From contig CALCUN010000210.1 of NCBI GenBank assembly GCA_937906975.1, positions 1-17,268 of the forward strand: a stretch of 17,268 bases of DNA, in the 5' to 3' direction. This DNA is from an uncultured Bacteroidales bacterium (GTDB taxonomy: Bacteria; Bacteroidota; Bacteroidia; Bacteroidales; P3). The notes under the pieces were generated by a model, which saw only the letters and a program-made list of their open reading frames with translations, did no database searches and was not told the DNA's origin. How positions within the stretch are numbered: the first letter of the stretch is position 1; each line of letters begins with the position of its first letter. Both the position numbers and the translations under genes were made by a program. This document shows, in pieces, positions 1-5,698 of this stretch.

Positions 1-1756
1 CATATTTTAAGAATTTTTCTTTATCTATGTATTCAAATAACTCGTATGCCTCGCTATTCCAAGTCCACCAAATATTTTTACTTAGAGTTTGGAGAAATTC
101 TAACTTTGAAGGCATTTTTTGTTTTACGAATATTTTTTTCCAATTAGGCGACTCTCCCCAATTTATCTTGTTTTTAAATTCCTCACAACAAGCTTGCTTA
201 TGACTATATTGCTCTTTTCTTGTCTCTGCTTTTGAAAGGGCAATGTTATAGGCTTGAAGATAGTTGTCAATCAAGTTTTTCCACAATACAAACAAAGAAA
301 GATTCATTGCTTTTGCCTTTAAGTTTTGACTTTCTTTGCTATCGTTTTTCAAAAACTCTTCTATTGTGGTTTTTATCTTAGATATAACCTCTTCTGTGTT
401 TTCATCTGTTCGCTCAATGACGCTAAGAGCTTTGTCAATGTCGTATTTTCCATTTTTCATCCAAAGACCAAAACCTGCAAGGCTTGTGGTTATACTCGGA
501 ACACCAAAGGCTAAGCTTTCCATTGGCGTATATCCCCAAGGTTCGTAGTAAGATGGAAAAATAGAAAGGTCAAATCCTGTTAGAAAATCAAAATATGCAA
601 TATTAACAAGGCCATCTTTTCCATCTAAATACGATGGTATAAAGATTATCTTTACCTTATCTTCTTGCGAATTATTAAGATTGTTAGCTTTTATTTCGTT
701 TAAGATTGCGTCTTTTTGACTATTTACATTGTAGGCTGGCACCGCAATAACGGCTACTACGTCTTTTTCTATTTTTGATTTATTTACCTCACCTAATGCT
801 TTAATGAAAACGTCTATTCCTTTGTTTTTAAATTCATAACGTCCAGAATTTATGATTAAAAAAGCATCTTGTGAAATTGTTGTAGAGGTTAGCTTTTGTG
901 CTATTTCGATTATTTTTTTGCGAGCATTGTTTGATATTTCTTTATACTCGTTTGCTTGTGGCACAAAGTCATTTTCAAATCCGTTTGGCGTAATTACATC
1001 TGCCGATTTCTTGAAAAATTGTTTGCACTCATTGTTTGTTATTTCGCTTACGGTGGTAAATACGTCTGCATTCAAGGCTGAGAGTTTCTCCATTGAGTAT
1101 TTGGCTCTCATGTTAAATTGATTTGCTATGTTTTCGCCCTCATAGTATTGTAAAGAGCTATATAAAGACATATTATTACCGGCTAAACATCGCCCTAATA
1201 CGCTTGCGTGTGTTGTAAAGGCGGTTGCTATTTGTGGACAATGTTTTTTTAAATACAAAATACCACTCCCTGTCATCCATTCGTGGAATTGGGCTACGAT
1301 TTTATCTTTTGCTTCGGCGTAAAATTCATAAAAATTTTCTATCACCTTTGCCGAGGCGTATCCAAACAAACAAGGCTCTATGTAATCCCAACCTCCCGTT
1401 ATGCTATCTAAGCCATATTCTTCCCAAAAGTCTGAAAAAATATCGTCTTTTTGGGAAAAATATTGCGAAAAATCGACTAAAACCACAATAGGCTCTCCAA
1501 TAATTTTCCATTTGCCTATTCTAATTTTTAGCCCTTTTGATTGCGCGTATGATTTCCAAGATTTGAATAAAGAATAATCCTCCTCAAATTCTTGATTCTC
1601 CATATTTTCTTTGCGAATATCGGGACCTATTAGTATTAAATTACTATTTAATTTCCCTACTAAGGTCTTTGCTTTGGTGGATACAACAGTGTGAATACCG
1701 CCTACTTTATTGCAAACTTCCCAACTCGTTTCAAATAAATAATCAGGGTATTTCAT
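1..1756 (-). CDS. GT3 glycogen synthase fused to alpha-glucan phosphorylase (3' end outside window)
   Basis: The start is the ATG at 1756-1754 and 585 complete codons are visible without a stop; the C-terminus lies beyond position 1. Residues 1 to about 540 read as a family GT3 glycogen synthase: SWEVCNKVGG near the N-terminus, FHEWMTGSG about one quarter in, and the catalytic-region motif YYEPWGYTPMES with E405. The family transfers glucose from a nucleotide sugar to glycogen in the cytoplasm. From about residue 555 the same frame enters LSKNIWWTWNSEAYELF (tryptophans 563-564), which resembles the DUF3417 segment that opens bacterial alpha-glucan phosphorylases (GT35). I checked the frame at the start, near 1270, near 515 and at 1-120, and it is continuous. 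One protein may therefore both build and degrade glycogen. The gene follows the flavoprotein gene by a single base, so the two are probably cotranscribed. The synthase call is firm; the fusion rests on about 35 residues of the second domain. Confidence 0.88.
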   Translation of the reverse strand, partial: MKYPDYLFETSWEVCNKVGGIHTVVSTKAKTLVGKLNSNLILIGPDIRKENMENQEFEEDYSLFKSWKSYAQSKGLKIRIGKWKIIGEPIVVLVDFSQYFSQKDDIFSDFWEEYGLDSITGGWDYIEPCLFGYASAKVIENFYEFYAEAKDKIVAQFHEWMTGSGILYLKKHCPQIATAFTTHASVLGRCLAGNNMSLYSSLQYYEGENIANQFNMRAKYSMEKLSALNADVFTTVSEITNNECKQFFKKSADVITPNGFENDFVPQANEYKEISNNARKKIIEIAQKLTSTTISQDAFLIINSGRYEFKNKGIDVFIKALGEVNKSKIEKDVVAVIAVPAYNVNSQKDAILNEIKANNLNNSQEDKVKIIFIPSYLDGKDGLVNIAYFDFLTGFDLSIFPSYYEPWGYTPMESLAFGVPSITTSLAGFGLWMKNGKYDIDKALSVIERTDENTEEVISKIKTTIEEFLKNDSKESQNLKAKAMNLSLFVLWKNLIDNYLQAYNIALSKAETRKEQYSHKQACCEEFKNKINWGESPNWKKIFVKQKMPSKLEFLQTLSKNIWWTWNSEAYELFEYIDKEKFLKY

Positions 1757-1757
1757 T

Positions 1758-2705
1758 TTAGTATTTTATGTTCATCATTCTGCGACTTGCCTTTTCAAAT
1801 CCTTGTTTCAAGTCTTCAAAAATTTCTTTTACGCTTTTTAGTTCGTTAAGAAGGCTTGCTACTTGTCCAATTTCTAATTCTCCCTCTTGCAAATCACCCT
1901 CAAACATTCCTATTCTACTTCTTCCTATCCCTATTAATTGTAATAATTCTTCTTTGCTTGCTCCTTCTGCTTCCGCTTTTGCAACCGATTCAAAGAATCC
2001 TCCTTTTAAAAGTCTTGTTGGCGAAAGTTTTCTAAAAAACAACATAGTATCTCCTTCTTTTGAGGCGATAACGGCTTGTTTAAAGTTGTCATGGGCAGAG
2101 GATTCCTTACTTACAGCGAATGCAGAGCCGATTTGAACTCCCTCTGCTCCAAGAGATAGCATTGCAAATAATTGTTCTCCACTTGCAATCCCCCCTGCTG
2201 CAATTACAGGTATTTCAACCGCATTTGCTATTTGTTGAATTAAAACAAGAGTTGTTGTTTCTTCTTTTCCATTGTGTCCACCTGCCTCAAAGCCCTCTGC
2301 TACTATCGCATCACAACCCGCACTTTGTGCCTTTAATGCAAATTTTTCGTTTGCAACTACGTGAACAACTTTTATGCCATTGTCTTTTAGTTTTTGAGTA
2401 TATAGAGCAGGGTTTCCGGCAGAGGTAAATACCACAGGGACTTTTTCCTCTATTACCTTTTCTATATGAGCTGCACTATTAGGATTCATAAGTGGAATAT
2501 TAACTCCAAAAGGCTTTGTGGTAGCTTGCTTAGTTTTTCTTATGTGTTCCACAAGCAATTCGGGCGTCATTGAACCTGCTCCAAGTAATCCTAACCCCCC
2601 TTGATTAGAAACCGCTGCGGCAAGTTCCCAACCGCTACACCATACCATACCTCCCGAAATTACAGGGACATCTATTGAAAATAATTCTGTGATTCTTGTA
2701 TTCAT
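1758..2705 (-). CDS. FabK-like enoyl-ACP reductase II / nitronate monooxygenase family flavoprotein
   Basis: A 315-residue FMN-dependent TIM-barrel protein of the FabK/nitronate monooxygenase family. The N-terminus NTRITELFSIDVPVISGGM, then KPFGVNI (64-70), SAGNP (95-99), VAEGFEAGGHNGK with His144, IPVIAAGGIASGE and GAEGVQIGSAFAVSKES all follow the FabK pattern. His144 has the same number as the catalytic histidine of pneumococcal FabK. FabK reduces trans-2-enoyl-ACP with NAD(P)H in the last step of the fatty-acid elongation cycle. Database names for Bacteroidetes homologues vary between FabK, 2-nitropropane dioxygenase and nitronate monooxygenase, so the substrate is not proven. It is the first gene of a leftward pair with the glycogen synthase, one base apart. 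Its upstream region carries phased T/A-tract repeats and diverges from the rightward operon. No membrane segment or signal peptide is seen. Confidence 0.85.
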   Translation of the reverse strand: MNTRITELFSIDVPVISGGMVWCSGWELAAAVSNQGGLGLLGAGSMTPELLVEHIRKTKQATTKPFGVNIPLMNPNSAAHIEKVIEEKVPVVFTSAGNPALYTQKLKDNGIKVVHVVANEKFALKAQSAGCDAIVAEGFEAGGHNGKEETTTLVLIQQIANAVEIPVIAAGGIASGEQLFAMLSLGAEGVQIGSAFAVSKESSAHDNFKQAVIASKEGDTMLFFRKLSPTRLLKGGFFESVAKAEAEGASKEELLQLIGIGRSRIGMFEGDLQEGELEIGQVASLLNELKSVKEIFEDLKQGFEKASRRMMNIKY

Positions 2706-2730
2706 ATTTTTATCTCTTTGATTTATTAAA

Positions 2731-2792
2731 TTTTTTCTTTGCTTTTTTAGATTTTTTCTTTGCTTTTTTTAATTTTTTCTTTGCTTTTTTTT
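2731..2792. repeat. Three 21-bp repeats of T6-CTTTGC-T6 (phased T/A tracts)
   Basis: Units begin at 2731, 2752 and 2773, exactly 21 bp apart. Each consists of six T, CTTTGC and six to eight T, separated by two or three A/G bases. A further T8 lies at 2807-2814. On the minus strand this is a run of A-tracts spaced on average about one helical turn. Such phasing is known to bend DNA. The repeats lie 26 to 88 bases upstream of the fabK-like start, either in its A-rich leader or in its promoter region. Confidence 0.85.
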
Positions 2793-2828
2793 CTTAATTC
2801 TTAGACTTTTTTTTCTGCAAAAATAAAA

Positions 2829-2836
2829 CAAATCTA
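2829..2836 (-). promoter_or_regulatory. Possible -7 box for the leftward fabK-like/glycogen synthase pair
   Basis: Read on the minus strand this is TAGATTTG, a full match to the Bacteroidetes -7 pattern TAnnTTTG. The nearest -33-like TTTG (2853-2850) is only 13 bp away, too close for the usual 19-21 bp. A second match, TATTTTTG at 2825-2818, lies 24 bp from the same TTTG, slightly too far. Either could drive the leftward pair; neither is fully consensus. Confidence 0.3.
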
Positions 2837-2867
2837 TGTATCATAAGTTCAAAAAAACATAAAAAAC

Positions 2868-2898
2868 TTTGCGTGTATTATTTTTATTTGTAATTTTG
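2868..2898 (+). promoter_or_regulatory. Bacteroidetes-type promoter for the rightward operon
   Basis: TTTG at 2868-2871 (-33 element) is followed after exactly 19 bp by TAATTTTG at 2891-2898 (-7 element, TAnnTTTG). This matches the Bacteroides sigma-ABfr consensus in both sequence and spacing. Transcription would begin a few bases past 2900, giving a leader of roughly 35-40 A/T-rich bases before the ATG at 2941. It is the only clear promoter upstream of the nine-gene rightward run. Confidence 0.75.
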
Positions 2899-2940
2899 GA
2901 CTTTCAATTATATTAAAAACTAAACACATAAAATTTAAAA

Positions 2941-3684
2941 ATGAAGAAAATATTTATCTTTTTGAGCTTAGTTATGCTATTCTCAATCAGTGTATTTGCT
3001 CAACGTGGTGGCGATTGGAGAACAGGAAAATGGCGTAGAGATTTTCCAGAAAATTTATTAAACATAAGCGCTTCATCAAACTTAATAGCATCTCATCAAA
3101 GCGTTACAAATCCTTGGGGATTTGGTGTTAATGTTGGTTATCAAAATAGAGTAAGACCTTATAGCAAAACAAGAACTAGCACATGGGGTTGGGGAATCCA
3201 TACAGGTATTCATGTGTATCCAGGTTTGAATATAAGACATAATGCAACAGGCGCTAGCGAAGAGGTGAAATTTGGAAAATATAAAACATATACTTATGTG
3301 CCTTTAATGGGTAGCATCGTAGGTTATTTGATTACTCGTCCAACTGCAAGTTTATTTATGGAAATATCAGCGGGAGGAAATATAATGCTTGGACAAAAAG
3401 ATTTCTCTACAGGAGGAAGAATTTATGTTCAAGAGGACCCTGCTAATTCTATAAAGGTTACTCATTTTATTCCAACAGTGAAATGTCTTGTTGGTTTTAT
3501 GACAGAGATTTCTACTAACATTAGATTTAGAGGTGTTGTTGGTTATCAAGGAGAATTGTTTGGTTATACTGATACTTATTCAGGATATTATGTGAATGGT
3601 GCGTATAAAGAAAGAGAAACTGTATTTTCAAATGACCCAACACATGGTATAGTTTTTGAATTAGGCTTGGCATTTTCTCTTTAA
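2941..3684 (+). CDS. Secreted probable outer-membrane beta-barrel protein, function unknown
   Basis: A 247-residue protein with a clear Sec signal peptide: MKK, a hydrophobic core to residue 19, and likely cleavage after SVFA (A20) before QRGGDW. The mature part is rich in aromatic and glycine residues and in alternating strand-like segments (for example WGFGVNVGYQNR, WGWGIHTGIHVYP, IRFRGVVGYQGELFGY). It ends in GIVFELGLAFSL, an amphipathic strand of the kind that closes outer-membrane barrels. There is no lipobox cysteine and no catalytic motif that I recognise. I cannot assign a named family. The start is the first ATG after a consensus promoter, preceded by the A-rich sequence normal in this phylum. 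It is the first gene of the rightward operon and lies 8 bases before rsmE, so it is probably cotranscribed with it. Confidence 0.75.
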   Translation: MKKIFIFLSLVMLFSISVFAQRGGDWRTGKWRRDFPENLLNISASSNLIASHQSVTNPWGFGVNVGYQNRVRPYSKTRTSTWGWGIHTGIHVYPGLNIRHNATGASEEVKFGKYKTYTYVPLMGSIVGYLITRPTASLFMEISAGGNIMLGQKDFSTGGRIYVQEDPANSIKVTHFIPTVKCLVGFMTEISTNIRFRGVVGYQGELFGYTDTYSGYYVNGAYKERETVFSNDPTHGIVFELGLAFSL

Positions 3685-3692
3685 CAAATGTT

Positions 3693-4400
3693 ATGCACTT
3701 ATTTTACACACCGGATTTTGAACTAAACGAAGGAGAATATTATTCTTTAAATAAAGAAGAATCTACTCATTGCATTAAAGTTTTAAGACTTAGAGAAAAA
3801 GATACAATCTGCCTTACCAATGGTAAAGGCAGATTTGTTTTTGCAGAAATATACGATACCAATCCAAAATCTTGTAGCTTTCTTGTAACAAAGGTGCAAG
3901 ATGAATATGGTAAACGCGATTTTAAAGTTCATATTGCCCTTGCCCCTACCAAGAATATGAATAGAATGGAATGGTTTTTGGAAAAAGCCGTTGAAATGGG
4001 CGTAGATAAGATTTCGTTTTTTATAGGTGAGCATAGCGAAAGAACATCTATCAAAAGGGAACGTTTAGAAAAAATTATGATTTCCGCTCTCAAACAATCG
4101 CTTAAAGCCTATATGCCCGAACTTGAGGAGAATGCCTCTTATAAAGATTTGATTAAATCTTGCGAAGGAAAGAAATTCATTGCATATTGTAAGCCTGAGG
4201 GACGAACAAGCATAAAAGAGTCTTACAATAAGGGAGAAGATGTATTGATTTTAATAGGTCCTGAGGGAGATTTTTCAGAAAAGGAAGTGGAACTTGCACT
4301 TAATAATGGTTTTCAAGCAATAACATTAGGAGAAAGCCGTTTAAGAACAGAGACAGCTGCACTTTTTGCATTGCAAAGCATACATTTTGTAAATATGTAG
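3693..4400 (+). CDS. rsmE: 16S rRNA (uracil1498-N3)-methyltransferase RsmE
   Basis: A 235-residue SPOUT-class methyltransferase that uses S-adenosylmethionine to methylate N3 of U1498 in the decoding region of 16S rRNA. The N-terminal PUA-like RNA-binding part carries THCIKVLRLREKD. It is followed by the linker region HIALAPTKNMNRMEWFLEKA, the EHSERTSIK and ALKQSLKAYMPEL segments, and the C-terminal trefoil-knot SAM-binding motif IGPEGDFSEKE (G189-F194) with TLGESRLRTETAALFAL. The length matches the family (about 230-250). The ATG at 3693 is preferred over the out-of-frame ATG at 3688. The gene ends two bases before the DUF4159 gene. Confidence 0.95.
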   Translation: MHLFYTPDFELNEGEYYSLNKEESTHCIKVLRLREKDTICLTNGKGRFVFAEIYDTNPKSCSFLVTKVQDEYGKRDFKVHIALAPTKNMNRMEWFLEKAVEMGVDKISFFIGEHSERTSIKRERLEKIMISALKQSLKAYMPELEENASYKDLIKSCEGKKFIAYCKPEGRTSIKESYNKGEDVLILIGPEGDFSEKEVELALNNGFQAITLGESRLRTETAALFALQSIHFVNM

Positions 4401-4402
4401 TA

Positions 4403-5053
4403 ATGAAACAAAGGATATTGTATATAATTATTAGTTTGTTATTACTAAATAATTCCTATTCTCAAACCTCTATTGCATTATTAAAATACAATGGTGGTGG
4501 TGATTGGTATGCAAATCCTACATCTTTAACAAATCTTATAAAATTTTGTAATGAAAATCTACAAACCAATCTTTCGGAAAATTATCCTACCGTAGAGGTT
4601 GGAAGTAGTGAAATATTCCTCTATCCTATCTTGCACATGACAGGTCATGGTAATGTGGTTTTTTCTACACAAGAGGCAGAAAATTTAAGAAACTACCTTT
4701 TGGGAGGTGGTTTTTTACATATTGATGATAATTATGGCATGGATAAATACATAAGAGAGGAAATGTTGAAAGTCTTTCCCGAACTCAAATGGGTAGAACT
4801 TCCATATTCACACCCTATTTATCATCAAAAATATGATTTTTCAAATGGTTTGCCTAAAATTCATGAACACGACAACAAAACCCCACAAGGCTTTGGTTTG
4901 TTTTATGAAAATAGATTAATATGTTTTTACTCCTTTGAATGTGATTTAGGAGATGGTTGGGAGGATGAGGCAGTTCATAACGACCCTTACGAAAATAGAT
5001 TAAAGGCTCTTAAAATGGGAGCAAATATTGTTCAATTTGTATTTATGCAATAA
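4403..5053 (+). CDS. DUF4159 domain-containing secreted protein
   Basis: A 216-residue protein with an N-terminal signal peptide (KQR, a hydrophobic stretch, likely cleavage near NNSYS-Q21). The mature region fits DUF4159: ALLKYNGGGDWYANP, then ILHMTGHGNVVFS, a glycine-rich turn LLGGGFLHIDDNYGMD, and near the C-terminus ENRLICFYSFECDLGDGWED. The domain's glutamine-amidotransferase-like fold is known mainly from larger Bacteroidetes and myxobacterial proteins, and no activity is established. A short DUF4159 gene next to rsmE and the MlaE/MlaF transporter is, as I recall, a recurrent Bacteroidetes arrangement, which suggests an envelope role (inference). It begins two bases after rsmE and ends 12 bases before marC. 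Confidence 0.85.
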   Translation: MKQRILYIIISLLLLNNSYSQTSIALLKYNGGGDWYANPTSLTNLIKFCNENLQTNLSENYPTVEVGSSEIFLYPILHMTGHGNVVFSTQEAENLRNYLLGGGFLHIDDNYGMDKYIREEMLKVFPELKWVELPYSHPIYHQKYDFSNGLPKIHEHDNKTPQGFGLFYENRLICFYSFECDLGDGWEDEAVHNDPYENRLKALKMGANIVQFVFMQ

Positions 5054-5065
5054 AGATAAAAAGAT

Positions 5066-5644
5066 ATGGGAATAAATTTCACAGAAATATTAACCGCCTT
5101 TATGGTGTTATTTGCGGTAATAGATATTACAGGCTCTGTACCTGTTATAATAGACCTTAGAAGTAAATCAAAAAAGATTCAAGCAGGAAAAGCCGCTTTA
5201 ATATCCTTTGCACTAATGCTTGTTTTCCTTTTTGTTGGAGAGGCAGTTTTGAAATTCTTTCACGTAGATGTTCACTCCTTTGCAATAGCGGGTGCGATAA
5301 TCCTTATTGCCATTGCAATAGAAATGACATTTAATGTGGAACTGTTTAAAAACGATGGACCAACTGAAAACTCCACAATAGTACCATTGGTATTCCCTCT
5401 TATTGCAGGGGCAGGTGCTATGACAACCGTGTTATCTCTTAGAGCAGAATGCGAAACTATCAATATAATTATTGCAATTGCTTTAAATATGCTATTTGTT
5501 TGGTTTGTTATCTCAAAGGTGCAATGGGTAGAACGCATACTTGGAAAAGGTGGTATTTATATTTTAAGAAAATTCTTTGGAGTTATATTATTGGCAATGA
5601 GTGTTAAATTGATAGTTGCTAATTTAATTCCATTAATATCGTAA
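5066..5644 (+). CDS. MarC family integral membrane protein
   Basis: A 192-residue protein made almost entirely of hydrophobic helices, consistent with the six-segment MarC family. The N-terminal FTEILTAFMVLFAVIDITGS holds the family's first helix with its V-I-D-I-T-G-S-V-P motif. The central PLVFPLIAGAGAMTTVLSL corresponds to the conserved P-L-x-x-P-x-x-x-G-P/A-G-A region, and the C-terminal KFFGVILLAMSVKLIV is the last helix. MarC was first linked to multiple antibiotic resistance, but that role was later withdrawn and its substrate is unknown. It sits in the inner membrane. It lies 12 bases after the DUF4159 gene and is followed by a 54-base gap with a direct repeat before clpC. Confidence 0.9.
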   Translation: MGINFTEILTAFMVLFAVIDITGSVPVIIDLRSKSKKIQAGKAALISFALMLVFLFVGEAVLKFFHVDVHSFAIAGAIILIAIAIEMTFNVELFKNDGPTENSTIVPLVFPLIAGAGAMTTVLSLRAECETINIIIAIALNMLFVWFVISKVQWVERILGKGGIYILRKFFGVILLAMSVKLIVANLIPLIS

Positions 5645-5678
5645 AATAATTTTTTAATCTCGAAGAATAATTTTTTAA
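5645..5678. repeat. 13-bp direct repeat at 21-bp spacing upstream of clpC
   Basis: AATAATTTTTTAA occurs at 5645-5657 and again at 5666-5678, exactly 21 bp apart. It occupies most of the 54-base gap between marC and clpC and ends 20 bases before the clpC ATG. Each copy contains TAATTTTT, one base short of the TAnnTTTG -7 box, but no suitable -33 element is seen. It could be a regulator site read on one face of the helix or simple AT-rich leader sequence. Confidence 0.6.
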
Positions 5679-5698
5679 ATCAAAGACATACTCTTACT

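Noticed and set aside
326..1491. Several plus-strand open frames of 60-90 codons opposite the glycogen synthase
   Set aside because: They lie antisense to continuous GT3 coding sequence, and the encoded peptides look like reverse-strand by-products.
1768..2428. Plus-strand open frames of about 100-120 codons opposite the fabK-like gene
   Set aside because: They are antisense to a well-conserved flavoprotein gene and have no recognisable domains.
2731..2792. Short regularly spaced repeats considered as a CRISPR array
   Set aside because: Units are 21 bp and low-complexity with no spacers, and there are no cas genes nearby.
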